Of a stretch of DNA of 64,000 nt, positions 17,294-26,116 are shown piece after piece. The DNA is from Flavobacterium sp. 90. GTDB lineage: Bacteria > Bacteroidota > Bacteroidia > Flavobacteriales > Flavobacteriaceae. Numbering within the stretch: the stretch's first letter is position 1; each line of letters opens with the position of its first letter. The stretch covers positions 3,348,001 to 3,412,000 of the forward strand of contig NZ_SMGE01000001.1 of the NCBI RefSeq assembly GCF_004339525.1, read 5' to 3'. The notes beneath the pieces were generated by a model. That model was not told the origin of the DNA. It ran no database searches and saw nothing but the letters and a program-made list of their open reading frames with translations. The translations under genes were made by a program, and so were the position numbers.

Positions 17294-17749
17294 TTAGATT
17301 TTCAATCCAATTTGTCTCTTTGCTTCACCAACTACAAAAGCCACAGAATTAGCGATATTAAAGCTTCTGATTAATTTTGACATCGGAATGGTTAAATGGT
17401 TTTCAAAACGCGCTAAAACTTCTTTACTTAAGCCAACACTTTCTTTACCAAAAACCAACCAATCTCCGTCTTGAAAATCAGTTTCAAGATAAGATTTCTC
17501 TGCATGAGAACTCATCAGGAAAACACGTGATTGATCCGGAATCTGAGCAATCCATTCTTCAATATTTTGATATTCGGTTACGTCAAGATGTACCCAATAA
17601 TCCAATCCGGAACGTTTCAGGTTTTTATCATTAATCACAAATCCAAAAGGATGAATCAAGTGTAATCTACTTTCTGTACCTACACATAATCGACCAATAT
17701 TTCCCGTATTATTTGGTATTTCAGGTTCTATAAGAACTACGTTTAGCAT
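17294..17749 (-). CDS. trmL: tRNA (cytidine/uridine-34 2'-O)-methyltransferase TrmL
   Basis: 151 residues, the normal size for this smallest SPOUT methyltransferase. It opens with the family signature NVVLIEPEIPNNTGNIGRLC and ends with the knot region (LVFGKESVGLSKEVL, TIPMSKLIRSFNIANSVAFV). The enzyme methylates the wobble ribose of tRNA-Leu isoacceptors from S-adenosylmethionine. It is translated just ahead of the membrane-protein gene. Immediately upstream is a short AT-rich direct repeat (17759-17801). Confidence 0.93.
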   Translation of the reverse strand: MLNVVLIEPEIPNNTGNIGRLCVGTESRLHLIHPFGFVINDKNLKRSGLDYWVHLDVTEYQNIEEWIAQIPDQSRVFLMSSHAEKSYLETDFQDGDWLVFGKESVGLSKEVLARFENHLTIPMSKLIRSFNIANSVAFVVGEAKRQIGLKI

Positions 17750-17758
17750 TATTTTTTT

Positions 17759-17801
17759 GAATTATGAGTTATGAATTATGAGTTATGAATTATGAGCTAT
17801 G
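17759..17801. repeat. Short tandem repeat (GAATTATGAGTTAT units)
   Basis: About three units of a 14-bp sequence just upstream of trmL. No gene or hairpin is associated with it. Confidence 0.6.
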
Positions 17802-17850
17802 TGAATTATTAGATTGCAATAATTATCTAATTTTCACATTGGCACATTAT

Positions 17851-18414
17851 CTAATTAAAATTATCAACTTCGAGAACTTCTCCCGCTTTTAAGTCCTGCA
17901 AATATACATTTCCTATACGAACGCGAACTAATCTCAAAGTAGGAAAACCAACTGCGGCAGTCATTTTTCTAACCTGGCGAAACTTTCCTTCATTTACAGT
18001 TATCGAAGCCCATGAAGTTGGACCATGTCGTTCGTCTCGTATTTTTTTGGCTCTTGGACCAAAGTCTGGAATTTCGGTAACAATAAAAGCAGAACAAGGT
18101 TTGGTTTTGTATTTTCCGCCATCAAAACCAATTTCAACACCATTTTGTAATTGCTCAATCGCTTCTGGCGTAATAACTCCGTCAACTTGAACATAATATT
18201 CTTTGTCGACTTTTTTGCTTCTGATTTGTTCACTTACTTTTCCGTCAGTAGTTAATAAAAGCAATCCTTCAGAATCTTCGTCCAAACGACCAATCGCCAT
18301 TGTTCCTTCTGGAAAATCATATAATTCGCCCAAAAGCTTTTTCTTTCTTTTTAGCTCATATATAAATTGACTCAGATAGCCGTAAGGTTTAAAAAGAATA
18401 AAATGTTGATGCAT
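17851..18414 (-). CDS. RsuA-family pseudouridine synthase (RluE/RluF-like)
   Basis: 187 residues without an S4 domain, as in the short RluE group. The catalytic Asp is in AIGRLDEDSEGLLLLT. Other signatures are KEYYVQVDG, FRQVRKMTAAVGFPTLRLVRVRIG and the opening FILFKPYGYLSQF. It converts a specific uridine in 23S rRNA to pseudouridine. The RsuA family is certain. The exact site is uncertain, with RluE the best guess by size. It stands alone between trmL and a small membrane-protein gene. Confidence 0.9.
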   Translation of the reverse strand: MHQHFILFKPYGYLSQFIYELKRKKKLLGELYDFPEGTMAIGRLDEDSEGLLLLTTDGKVSEQIRSKKVDKEYYVQVDGVITPEAIEQLQNGVEIGFDGGKYKTKPCSAFIVTEIPDFGPRAKKIRDERHGPTSWASITVNEGKFRQVRKMTAAVGFPTLRLVRVRIGNVYLQDLKAGEVLEVDNFN

Positions 18415-18475
18415 GCTGTATTTTTAGACTGCAAAGATAGTTTTGTTTGAGAAAGTAAATAATTCCGGGCTGTAT

Positions 18476-18685
18476 TTATTGTTGTTTTGAAGCTTTCATT
18501 TTCTTTAACCATGCAAAACAGAACCAAATTGCAGTTATCCCAAATAAAATAAATAGTAGTAAATAATAATCTTTGAAAAAATCATGAAAATAGCTTCCAA
18601 TTAAAATATAAGCAGAAGCGATACAAAGTTTGATTAAAATAAACTCAGCGTTTGACCAACTTGTTTTGATTTTGAAAAAGTTCAT
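18476..18685 (-). CDS. Small two-helix membrane protein, unknown function
   Basis: 69 residues with two hydrophobic helices (FILIKLCIASAYILIGSYF and YLLLFILFGITAIWFCFAWL) joined by a short loop. It ends with a basic tail. The start ATG is at 18685 and no longer alternative exists nearby. The helix pattern and Flavobacterium-like codon use argue that it is real. No domain is recognised. Confidence 0.6.
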   Translation of the reverse strand: MNFFKIKTSWSNAEFILIKLCIASAYILIGSYFHDFFKDYYLLLFILFGITAIWFCFAWLKKMKASKQQ

Positions 18686-18880
18686 TTCAAGTGATTTAGA
18701 ATTTTATTAAAGTTACAATTTTGAATGAGAATTTTGAATGTTTTTAATTTTAATAAATTGAATTTTAAGTCTTTAATATTGGAAGTAAAAGCGATTTAGA
18801 AACCCAAACCTATGTTAAAGTGCCTATTTTCTATTCTTAAAATTCGTAATATTATATAGTAATGAAAAAAATGTAATGTT

Positions 18881-19252
18881 ATGGAAAATAATAATTTAGG
18901 TTCCAAAAAGATAAATGGAACGCAAAAAGATAGCGAAGAATTAAAAGGAAAAAATGTTTCTCATGATAAAAAATCTGATTCAAAAAAGCTCAAAAAAGAA
19001 GTTGTAACAGATGCCGATGGAAATAAAGAAATTGTGGACAGAGCAAGAAATGTAAACGAAAACATTAAAGACGTTTCAAAGGAAATTGATCCGAATAATC
19101 CAAATTCAAATCGCGGTGTTTCGACAGATGAAGAAGCGAAAAAAACGGTTGAAAACAAAGACAGAAATTCTGATGTAAATCCAAATCGTTATCCAAATTC
19201 TCATCCGGACAATCATAAAGATCGGGGAAATATGAAATTAGATGATGAATGA
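18881..19252 (+). CDS. Small hydrophilic, probably disordered protein
   Basis: 123 residues made almost entirely of Lys, Asp, Glu, Asn and Ser, with no hydrophobic core. A short motif VVTDADGNKEIVDRARNVNENI sits in the middle and the C-terminus reads NRYPNSHPDN. It resembles small stress-associated, intrinsically disordered proteins of soil Flavobacteria. That comparison is by composition only. It stands alone with about 195 bp of AT-rich DNA upstream and no recognised regulator. Function is unknown. Confidence 0.65.
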   Translation: MENNNLGSKKINGTQKDSEELKGKNVSHDKKSDSKKLKKEVVTDADGNKEIVDRARNVNENIKDVSKEIDPNNPNSNRGVSTDEEAKKTVENKDRNSDVNPNRYPNSHPDNHKDRGNMKLDDE

Positions 19253-19411
19253 TTTTCTTTTAAATAGTAAATTTTTGGCTGATTTTAGTCCTTTTTTTCG
19301 AAAATAACATTTGATTGGCAAAGTGCGTTAATGTTATTTTAAAGCTTGTTTTTAGACAGGTTATCCGTTAATATCTTCGTAAATTGTAGTTCAATTTTAA
19401 ATATATTAAAA

Positions 19412-20164
19412 ATGGCACTTTTAGAAAACAAAGTAGCTTTTGTCTCTGGTGGCGGTTCAGGAATTGGACGCGCTGTTGCAGAAGCTTACGCTCGAGAAGG
19501 AGCAAAAGTAGTACTTTCGGATATTAATGTAGAACACGGTGAAGAAACCGTAAAAGTAATAAAGGATAAAGGTGGAGAAGCTTTATTTGTAAAAGGTGAT
19601 TCGTCAATCGCAAGTGATAATAAGCGTATGGTTGAAGCTATCGTTGCTAAATACGGACAGCTTGATATTGCCTGCAACAATGCAGGAATGGGAGGTCCGG
19701 CAAAACCAACTGGTGAATATGAGCCGGAAGCTTGGGATAAAGTAATTGCATTGAATTTAAGCGGTGTTTTTTATGCTTGTCGTTATCAGCTCGAGCAAAT
19801 GGAGAAAAATGGCGGAGGAAGTATTGTAAACATAGCTTCAATTCACGGTCAGGTTGCGGCTCCAAATAGTCCGGCTTATACAGCGTCGAAACATGGAGTT
19901 GTAGGATTGACAAAAAATATTGCTGCCGAATATGCATTGAAAAACATTCGCTGTAATGCAGTTGGTCCCGGTTATATAGAAACAGCTTTGCTAAAAGATC
20001 ATATGAATAAAAGTACAATGGACGCCATTGCTGCAAAAGCACCGATGAATCGTTTGGGTACAGCTGAAGAAGTTGCTGAATTGGTTGTGTTTTTAAGTTC
20101 AGAAAAATCTTCTTTCACAACAGGAAGTTATATTATTGCCGATGGTGGATATACGGCGATTTAG
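19412..20164 (+). CDS. Short-chain dehydrogenase/reductase (SDR family)
   Basis: 250 residues from the ATG at 19412; the ATG at 19346 adds 22 unrelated residues. The classical SDR layout is complete: cofactor motif SGGGSGIG, NNAG motif CNNAGMGG, catalytic Ser in NIASIHGQ and YTASK for the catalytic Tyr and Lys. The C-terminus ends with GSYIIADGGYTAI, as in glucose-1-dehydrogenase-like enzymes. An acidic residue after the second strand (SDIN) suggests NAD preference. The substrate cannot be told from the sequence. It is monocistronic with a strong terminator behind it. Confidence 0.9.
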   Translation: MALLENKVAFVSGGGSGIGRAVAEAYAREGAKVVLSDINVEHGEETVKVIKDKGGEALFVKGDSSIASDNKRMVEAIVAKYGQLDIACNNAGMGGPAKPTGEYEPEAWDKVIALNLSGVFYACRYQLEQMEKNGGGSIVNIASIHGQVAAPNSPAYTASKHGVVGLTKNIAAEYALKNIRCNAVGPGYIETALLKDHMNKSTMDAIAAKAPMNRLGTAEEVAELVVFLSSEKSSFTTGSYIIADGGYTAI

Positions 20165-20183
20165 ATTTTATATAGAAAAGAGA

Positions 20184-20216
20184 AACGGCAATCTGAAATT
20201 TTCAGGTTGCCGTTTT
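20184..20216. terminator. Terminator between converging SDR and MepB-like genes
   Basis: A long stem AACGGCAA.CTGAAA paired with TTTCAG.TTGCCGTT is followed by a T-run on the plus strand. Confidence 0.8.
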
Positions 20217-20220
20217 TTAT

Positions 20221-20748
20221 TTAAGGTTGAAACAGTCTTGAGAAAGTTTCAAGGTCAGTTTCTGGTGTTATTTCATAAAAATAATGCAACTGCCATTGTT
20301 GCGTTTTTTTAGCTTGTGCGCTCGTTGTTTCGTACCATGGCGGATAAACGCGTATTGCTCGTTTGCCTTCTTTTGTTTTTGTAGAGAAAACACCTTTCTC
20401 TAACAAAATGGACTTCGGAAAAATAAATTGTCCAAAAAGATCTTCTTTTCTTGTACTAATAATTACAAAATCTATTTCGTCAGCAAAATCAAAAGGTTCG
20501 ATTGTTCCGGAGATATTACGTTTCCATAAAGTCACAAACTGACCTGTTTTTTTGGGAGTTATTTTTGCTTCCCGATAGCAAATAAGTTTTTCGTTTAAGT
20601 GAAATTGATAACCATTGTATTCTGCGCTTTCAGTTATTGCCTCAGGTTGTGAACAATTAAAATCAAAACAATCATAAACCATTTCTTTGGCTAAACTTAA
20701 ATCTTTGGAGATTGATTCTTGATTTGACCATTGATTTTTAATTGCCAT
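20221..20748 (-). CDS. MepB family protein
   Basis: 175 residues matching the MepB family: Y-x-Q-F-H-L near the N-terminus, RLAKITPKK-like REAKITPKKTGQFVTLWKR, GQFIFPKSILLEKG and RAIRVYPPWYETTSAQAKKTQ. MepB was first named from the staphylococcal mepRAB efflux locus, but its biochemical role is unknown. Here it has no efflux pump or MarR regulator beside it, so a drug-resistance role is not implied. It lies downstream of the sigma factor/anti-sigma barrel pair with 25 bp between, so it may be co-transcribed with them. Confidence 0.85.
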   Translation of the reverse strand: MAIKNQWSNQESISKDLSLAKEMVYDCFDFNCSQPEAITESAEYNGYQFHLNEKLICYREAKITPKKTGQFVTLWKRNISGTIEPFDFADEIDFVIISTRKEDLFGQFIFPKSILLEKGVFSTKTKEGKRAIRVYPPWYETTSAQAKKTQQWQLHYFYEITPETDLETFSRLFQP

Positions 20749-20773
20749 TTTTTAGAAGATTGGTTTAATTTTT

Positions 20774-22540
20774 TTAGAAAGAGACATTTAATCCAAAATT
20801 CAATCCCCATTGAAATTGGTTGAAAGATTGATTATTTAGAGGATTAAGGTAATAATTTACCGCAGGTTCAGCAAAAACATTTGTCTTTTTATAAATGCGA
20901 TATTGTAACGTAGTACTCAAAGTCGAACCATAAACAAAATCATTTGCATTGACATTATCACCAATAGACTTGCCATTAAGAGCGACATCGTTAGAAATCA
21001 GCTTACCTACAAAACCTCCGGTATTCAAACTAATACTTGCTTTGTTTTTAGTAAATACCGCGTATGAAACTTCCAAAGGCATTTCTAAATATCTCAGACT
21101 TTGGTCTATATTCCCGCTTTTTAAATTTTCACTTTGTATATCATTCATTTTTAAAGCATCTGTAGTGCTGTTCGAAACAAAAATGTAGCTCGAATTATTT
21201 GTTATTCGTGCTGGCGCAATTGATTCACTTGCAACATAATAATTTGCAGGACTTAACGAAGCAACAGTTTTTGTATCTATATACGAAACATTTGCAACGC
21301 TCTGACCAAGTTCATTAATCTTTAACCCAGAACCAACAGCCCATTTATTATTAATTTTATATTTTGTTTTTACACCATATGTGCTACCTTGTTTAGAATC
21401 GTTTGCATAACCTAGTGTTTTGTCATTTTTGGTGTTTTCAGAATTTGCTATACCGGCAAAAACCTCTACTGCCCATTTTTCGGCATTAGAAAGAGATTTG
21501 TTCTTTTTGTCTTTTTTGGTTTCAGGCTCTGCGATTGCAATACCTTTTTCTAAATTTTGAAGCTGTAACAATTGAACAGAGTCTATTTTGCTTTCTGAAT
21601 TATTTGCTTTTGAATTATTCACTTTCGAATTGCTCAATTCAGCACTTGCAAGAACATCTCTTTTAGAATAGTCGATTGTTGTTGTCCCATTTTGAACTTT
21701 ACTCGTATTTGTTACATTATTATTGCTTTTCAATGTTGGATTAGAAGAAGTAAAAGCAACATTACTGCTGTTTTTCGAGCTTGTTTTATCTTCAAAAATA
21801 GAATTTGACAATTGACTTTTTGTGTTTGAATTAAATCCGTTTGTTTTACCAGAATTAAATGTCTTCTCAGCAAGAATCTTATCTGTAGCAGTTTTTTTAT
21901 GATTTGGAAGTTGGTCCCGAAGTCTCGGGATAGAAACAGAATTAAAAGAATCTCCTTTTCCTGTTGCAAATGTTTGTTCCGCTACAGCTTGACGCGTGTT
22001 TTTCTTTTCAATATTTGATTTAGAATTTTTTTCAGTAACTGATTTTTCAATATCTAATTTAGAAGATGTACTATTATTGATGATCTTATTTTCAGAATCA
22101 GCCTGAGCTACTGCGGTTTCTGATTTTGGGTAAATAGTAGTAGGTTGATTGTTTACTTTTTTTGATGATGGTGAAACTCCTTCGTTTGTATTTGATTCTT
22201 TTTCAACACCATCTTTCAAAGCTTTATTTTCCTCAGTTGGTATTGCGGTATTATTCAAGTTGTTTCTATGCTCTTCATTTTTCTCTTCGATAACAACCTT
22301 ATTGGTTTCTGAAGAATCGGTATTTAAATTTTTGATTCCAGAATCAGAAGTAAAATGTAAAACAGAAGGAAGCAACAAACCTAGTAGTAAGCATGCCGCA
22401 GCCGACCACCAAAGAATAGCGCTCTTTTTCTTTTTAGGTTTATCTAGTTTTTCCTCAATTTGCCCCCATAATTCAGGAGGCGGAACACTTGAAAAGTCTT
22501 CCATTGATGAAAAAATATCTTCTATGTTTTGCTTTTTCAT
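20774..22540 (-). CDS. Dual-membrane-spanning anti-sigma-like protein with C-terminal outer-membrane barrel (Dma-like)
   Basis: 588 residues in four parts. Residues 1-40 are cytoplasmic, amphipathic and basic (PPPELWGQIEEKLDKPKKKK), like the sigma-binding ends of Bacteroidota anti-sigma factors. Residues 41-63 are one membrane helix. Residues 64 to about 355 form a long Ser/Asn/Lys/Thr-rich linker. Residues from about 357 alternate beta strands and end in Phe, the hallmark of an outer-membrane barrel. The gene overlaps the ECF sigma-factor gene by 4 bp. Dual membrane-spanning anti-sigma factors (Dma) are described in Bacteroides thetaiotaomicron, and this has the same build. The linker includes a 22-bp dispersed palindrome in frame. 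The role is inferred. Confidence 0.75.
   Translation of the reverse strand: MKKQNIEDIFSSMEDFSSVPPPELWGQIEEKLDKPKKKKSAILWWSAAACLLLGLLLPSVLHFTSDSGIKNLNTDSSETNKVVIEEKNEEHRNNLNNTAIPTEENKALKDGVEKESNTNEGVSPSSKKVNNQPTTIYPKSETAVAQADSENKIINNSTSSKLDIEKSVTEKNSKSNIEKKNTRQAVAEQTFATGKGDSFNSVSIPRLRDQLPNHKKTATDKILAEKTFNSGKTNGFNSNTKSQLSNSIFEDKTSSKNSSNVAFTSSNPTLKSNNNVTNTSKVQNGTTTIDYSKRDVLASAELSNSKVNNSKANNSESKIDSVQLLQLQNLEKGIAIAEPETKKDKKNKSLSNAEKWAVEVFAGIANSENTKNDKTLGYANDSKQGSTYGVKTKYKINNKWAVGSGLKINELGQSVANVSYIDTKTVASLSPANYYVASESIAPARITNNSSYIFVSNSTTDALKMNDIQSENLKSGNIDQSLRYLEMPLEVSYAVFTKNKASISLNTGGFVGKLISNDVALNGKSIGDNVNANDFVYGSTLSTTLQYRIYKKTNVFAEPAVNYYLNPLNNQSFNQFQWGLNFGLNVSF
21911..21932. repeat. Palindromic repeat copy inside a coding region
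   Basis: The same 22-bp sequence as at 12223-12244 with one base different. It encodes the residues IPRLRDQ in the disordered linker of the Dma-like protein and keeps the frame open. Confidence 0.65.
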
Positions 22541-23088
22541 GCTATTTTAAAATTTTTTATGCTCAAAATTCTTTTCTGCAAAATGTGCTTGGCTCTATTT
22601 AAATTTGATTTTGATGTTCCTTCAGAGATCTTTAATAATTCGGCAATTTCTTTGTGTTTCATTTTTTCAAAAACATATAAGTTAAAAACCGTTCGATATT
22701 GATCTGGTAAATCCCTAATATATTCTAACAGTTTTTCTTGTTCAATTGGGATTCCTTCTAATTCTTCCTCTTCGACAAAATCTGTGTCAGGATCAAAAAC
22801 ATCGAGAAAGAAACTTTCTTTCTTCTTTTTGTTTAAAGTTTCAATCAGTTTATTAATAAAAATTCGCTTTAGCCAGCCTTCAAAACTTCCTTCGAATTTA
22901 TATTGACCAATTTTCTGAAAAACAATTACAAATGCTTCCTGAAATACATCTTTGGCATCGTCTTCGTTTTTCATATATTTTAGACAAATACCATATAAAA
23001 CAGGAGAGAACAACTGATAAATTTTCAGTTGTCCTTCTCTGTCATTTTTAAGGCAAAGCTTTATATATTTTTCTAAATCGTCTTTCAA
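22537..23088 (-). CDS. ECF-type RNA polymerase sigma factor
   Basis: 183 residues with region 2 (YGICLKYMKNEDDAKDVFQEAFVIVFQKI) near residues 30-60 and region 4 (LPDQYRTVFNLYVFEKMKHKEIAELLKISEGTSKSNLNRAK) at about 125-170, joined by an acidic linker. This matches the sigma-70 ECF family common in Bacteroidota. It is translationally coupled, by an ATGA overlap, to the membrane-spanning anti-sigma-like gene, so its release probably depends on an envelope signal. A candidate -7 box, TATTTTTG, lies on the minus strand at 23118-23111. Confidence 0.92.
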   Translation of the reverse strand: MKDDLEKYIKLCLKNDREGQLKIYQLFSPVLYGICLKYMKNEDDAKDVFQEAFVIVFQKIGQYKFEGSFEGWLKRIFINKLIETLNKKKKESFFLDVFDPDTDFVEEEELEGIPIEQEKLLEYIRDLPDQYRTVFNLYVFEKMKHKEIAELLKISEGTSKSNLNRAKHILQKRILSIKNFKIA

Positions 23089-23295
23089 GAAGTGGTTAAA
23101 TTTGGTTTTGCAAAAATAGTTTTTATAAGCATATAAAACTATCTTTTAGAATAGTACGGGTTGCGTCTTGATTATGATTTACGATTGTTAGATTTTGATT
23201 GTCAGTATTTTCTATTTTGTAAGTCTTGCTTTCAAAGTAAATCTATTCCTAATTTTGACGGATCAAAAACATCAAAATCTTTCCTCGTAATTTGA

Positions 23296-24177
23296 TTATT
23301 TTAAAGTCGCGATTTTATCTTTAATTGATTTCTTGAACAATTTAATTTCACTTCCCTGATCGTCTGTGTCGTTATTGTCGATATAAATTCTGGTAGTTTT
23401 TAAACCTTTACGAAGTTCAAAATATACACCACCCTGACCAGCTGAATCCGGAGTACCGTATGTTTTTGTTTGCCCTTGGTTGTTTAAAATTTCAGAAGGA
23501 ACACTTGATAACAATGCAGCATAATCGCCTCTTTTAGCTTTTGCAGTGTATCTGTATTGGTTAAAATCATAACCTCCAGAAACTACATTTTGAAACTTTA
23601 GAATACTATAATCATTTATTTGAAAGAAGTTTTGACAATCTCCTCCGGTACATTGTGCTTTATAAGTTCCAATAATAATATTATCCGGATTTTCAGTAGC
23701 TTTAATAAAGATGATTGGTTTTGAAGTTTGAGGAATCAAAGCATAATCTGCCGGATAAGTTGAAGCCGGTGATGTTGTTTCGCCTGGCAACGGCTGTTTT
23801 TCGTAAAAGCTAACTACCATTTGACAGCTGTTTTCAACTATATTAGTAATTTTAATAGTATAACCGCTTGAAGGTTTTATTCCGGAGAAAACTCCAATTA
23901 GATAGTATTTAGTAAAATCTATAGTAGAATCGCTTGAGTTAGGACATGAGTTTGTAGTTTTTTTGAAATACTTATCCATTTTTTCCTGTGAACTTGCAAT
24001 AAGTGCCGCAGGCGTAGTTTGGTTTGTTATCATGCTATAATTGCATGTAAGCGGATATCCTGTAAACGAAACATCAGCATAAGTTCCGCAATCTATATTC
24101 ATTTTATCATCGTTACTAAGAGAACACGCGCTAAATCCAAAAGCTATAAATAAGCTCAGCATTAATTTTTTCATCAT
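23296..24177 (-). CDS. Lipoprotein with a PrcB-like domain
   Basis: 293 residues. The lipobox GFSAC follows a short signal peptide. The middle segment (YYLIGVFSGIKPSSGYTIKI to VSFYEKQPLPGET) has the order of the PrcB C-terminal domain found in protease-complex subunits: a GxxPSSGYxI strand, then a turn with Pro-Gly. The C-terminal part is unrecognised. It is divergent from rmuC and not obviously in an operon. The lipoprotein call is firm. The PrcB-like domain is my pattern match and should be seen as probable. Confidence 0.7.
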   Translation of the reverse strand: MMKKLMLSLFIAFGFSACSLSNDDKMNIDCGTYADVSFTGYPLTCNYSMITNQTTPAALIASSQEKMDKYFKKTTNSCPNSSDSTIDFTKYYLIGVFSGIKPSSGYTIKITNIVENSCQMVVSFYEKQPLPGETTSPASTYPADYALIPQTSKPIIFIKATENPDNIIIGTYKAQCTGGDCQNFFQINDYSILKFQNVVSGGYDFNQYRYTAKAKRGDYAALLSSVPSEILNNQGQTKTYGTPDSAGQGGVYFELRKGLKTTRIYIDNNDTDDQGSEIKLFKKSIKDKIATLK

Positions 24178-24364
24178 TTATAATATATAGGTTATAATTG
24201 GTAGATGAGTTTCTATTAAAAAGGTTGCGTTAAAAAGAATATTTTTTATTTAATTTTTTTTTAGTTCAACTGTTTTAGAATCAGTACAAATGAGTAAAAA
24301 TTTGATTTTAAAAATTATCAGCTACTTATTATTGCTTACTTTTACTCTAAAAATAAACTCAGTT

Positions 24365-25738
24365 ATGTTTGATTTTCTTCCGCTTTTATTGGCCTTTGTT
24401 GTTGCATTATTCCTTGGAATTTATTTAGGGAAATTGTTATTTGCGGCAAGAGCCCAAGCAGAAAAAGTAAGTTTAGAAGAGCGATTAAATGCAAATGCAA
24501 ATCAAATGCAGTTGCAAAAAGAACAATTCGAAAACGAAAGAAATAACTTTCAGAAGCAATTTCAATTATCAAATGCTGAGAAAGAAAATATCCGGACAGA
24601 AAAAGACAGTTTAGCCATTCAGCTTTCAAAAAAAGAAGTTGATTTCGAAAATCTTTGGGAACGTCATAAAGAGCAAAAAAATGAAATCACAGAACTTCAG
24701 GAGAAATTCACGAAGGAATTTGAAAATTTAGCCAATAAAATCCTCGAAGAAAAATCAGCCAAATTTACAGAACAAAATAGTGAAAACATGAAGAATATCT
24801 TGTTGCCATTGCAGGATAAAATTCAGGGTTTTGAGCAAAAAGTAGAACAAACACACAAAGAAAGTATCGATTATCACGCCGCTTTACGTCAGCAAATTGT
24901 TGGTTTAAGTGAGATGAATGCACAAATGAGCAAAGAAACACTGAACCTGACAAAAGCGCTGAAAGGTGATAGTAAAATGCAGGGAAATTGGGGAGAATTG
25001 GTCTTGGAACGTGTTTTAGAAAAATCAGGATTAGAAAAAGGCAGAGAATATGAAGTTCAGCAGAGTTTTACAAATAGCGAAGGAACGAGATTGCTGCCTG
25101 ATGTTGTAATTAATTTGCCTGACGGAAAAAAGATGATCGTCGATTCTAAAGTTTCTCTTGTTGCTTATGAAAAATGGATCAATGAGGAATCAGAAATTCT
25201 TAAAATTGATTTTCTAAAAGAACATGTAAACTCCATTAAAAGACACGTAGAACAACTTGGAAGTAAAAATTATCATGATTTATACCAAATAGAAAGTCCT
25301 GATTTTGTTTTGCTTTTTATTCCTATCGAGCCCGCTTTTGCAATCGCTTTAAATGAAGACGCGACTTTATATAACAAAGCATTTGATCGCAATATTGTGA
25401 TCGTTACGCCAACAACATTATTGGCGACTTTGCGCACGATTGATAGTATGTGGACGAATCAAAAACAACAGGAAAATGCTTTTGAAATTGCCAGACAAGC
25501 CGGAGCATTATATGATAAATTCGAAGGTTTTGTAACAGATCTTCTTAGAATTGGAAATAAAATAAAAGACACCAAAACGGAATATGAAAATGCTATGAGC
25601 AAATTGGTTGATGGCAGAGGAAACCTGATTTCGAGTGTCGAGAAATTAAAGAAAATGGGAGCAAAGGCAAAAAAAGCGCTTCCGGAGAATATTATTGCAA
25701 GAGCATCAAATTCAGATGAAAATCAATCTTTAAACTAA
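24365..25738 (+). CDS. rmuC: DNA recombination protein RmuC
   Basis: 457 residues from the ATG at 24365, which places a single membrane helix (LPLLLAFVVALFLGIYLG) at the N-terminus as in other RmuC proteins. An ATG at 24290 would add 25 residues and a second hydrophobic stretch and cannot be excluded. A long coiled coil (about residues 40-190) follows, then the nuclease-like RmuC core with GNWGELVLERVLEKSGL, LPDVVINLPDGKKMIVDSKVSL and FIPIEPAFA. RmuC limits inversions and unwanted recombination, probably at the membrane. Two short genes follow at intervals of 6 bp each. Confidence 0.9.
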   Translation: MFDFLPLLLAFVVALFLGIYLGKLLFAARAQAEKVSLEERLNANANQMQLQKEQFENERNNFQKQFQLSNAEKENIRTEKDSLAIQLSKKEVDFENLWERHKEQKNEITELQEKFTKEFENLANKILEEKSAKFTEQNSENMKNILLPLQDKIQGFEQKVEQTHKESIDYHAALRQQIVGLSEMNAQMSKETLNLTKALKGDSKMQGNWGELVLERVLEKSGLEKGREYEVQQSFTNSEGTRLLPDVVINLPDGKKMIVDSKVSLVAYEKWINEESEILKIDFLKEHVNSIKRHVEQLGSKNYHDLYQIESPDFVLLFIPIEPAFAIALNEDATLYNKAFDRNIVIVTPTTLLATLRTIDSMWTNQKQQENAFEIARQAGALYDKFEGFVTDLLRIGNKIKDTKTEYENAMSKLVDGRGNLISSVEKLKKMGAKAKKALPENIIARASNSDENQSLN

Positions 25739-25744
25739 GATCTA

Positions 25745-26110
25745 ATGAAAAGAATTTTATTAATAATTGCTGCAGTTTGTGTTTTGGGTATTTCCATTTA
25801 TTTTGCCTTTATCTATTTTATTCCTTATAGTGAAGGATACCGCTCAGGAGAATTAATAAGAATGAGTCATAAAGGTGTAATAATGAAAACCTGGGAAGGA
25901 GAACTTAGCCAAGGCGTTTCGGGTTCGCAGATATTCCGATTTTCAGTATTAGACAGTGACCAAAAAGTAATAGATCAATTGAACGAATTAGAAGGTCAAT
26001 ATGTAAAGTTGACTTATGTTGAACGCTATAAAACATTTAGCTGGTGGGGAGATTCTCGTTTTTTCATCACAGCCGTTCGAAAAGAAACATCCCCATTTAA
26101 ATACAAATAA
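25745..26110 (+). CDS. Small conserved membrane-anchored protein, unknown function
   Basis: 121 residues with one N-terminal membrane helix (ILLIIAAVCVLGISIYFAFIY) and a soluble, probably periplasmic, beta-rich remainder (EGYRSGELIRMSHKG, IMKTWEGEL, RYKTFSWWGDSRFF). Homologues are common in Flavobacteria, and I know of no assigned function. It lies 6 bp after rmuC and 6 bp before the thioesterase gene, so it is co-transcribed with both. There is no lipobox. Confidence 0.75.
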   Translation: MKRILLIIAAVCVLGISIYFAFIYFIPYSEGYRSGELIRMSHKGVIMKTWEGELSQGVSGSQIFRFSVLDSDQKVIDQLNELEGQYVKLTYVERYKTFSWWGDSRFFITAVRKETSPFKYK

Positions 26111-26116
26111 ACAATT

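Noticed and set aside
17759..17801. Short repeated units that could suggest a CRISPR array
   Set aside because: The units are contiguous 14-bp AT-rich direct repeats without spacers. No cas gene is in the window.
20221..20748. MepB as evidence of a drug-resistance locus
   Set aside because: No MATE pump or MarR regulator is nearby and the family has no proven resistance function by itself.
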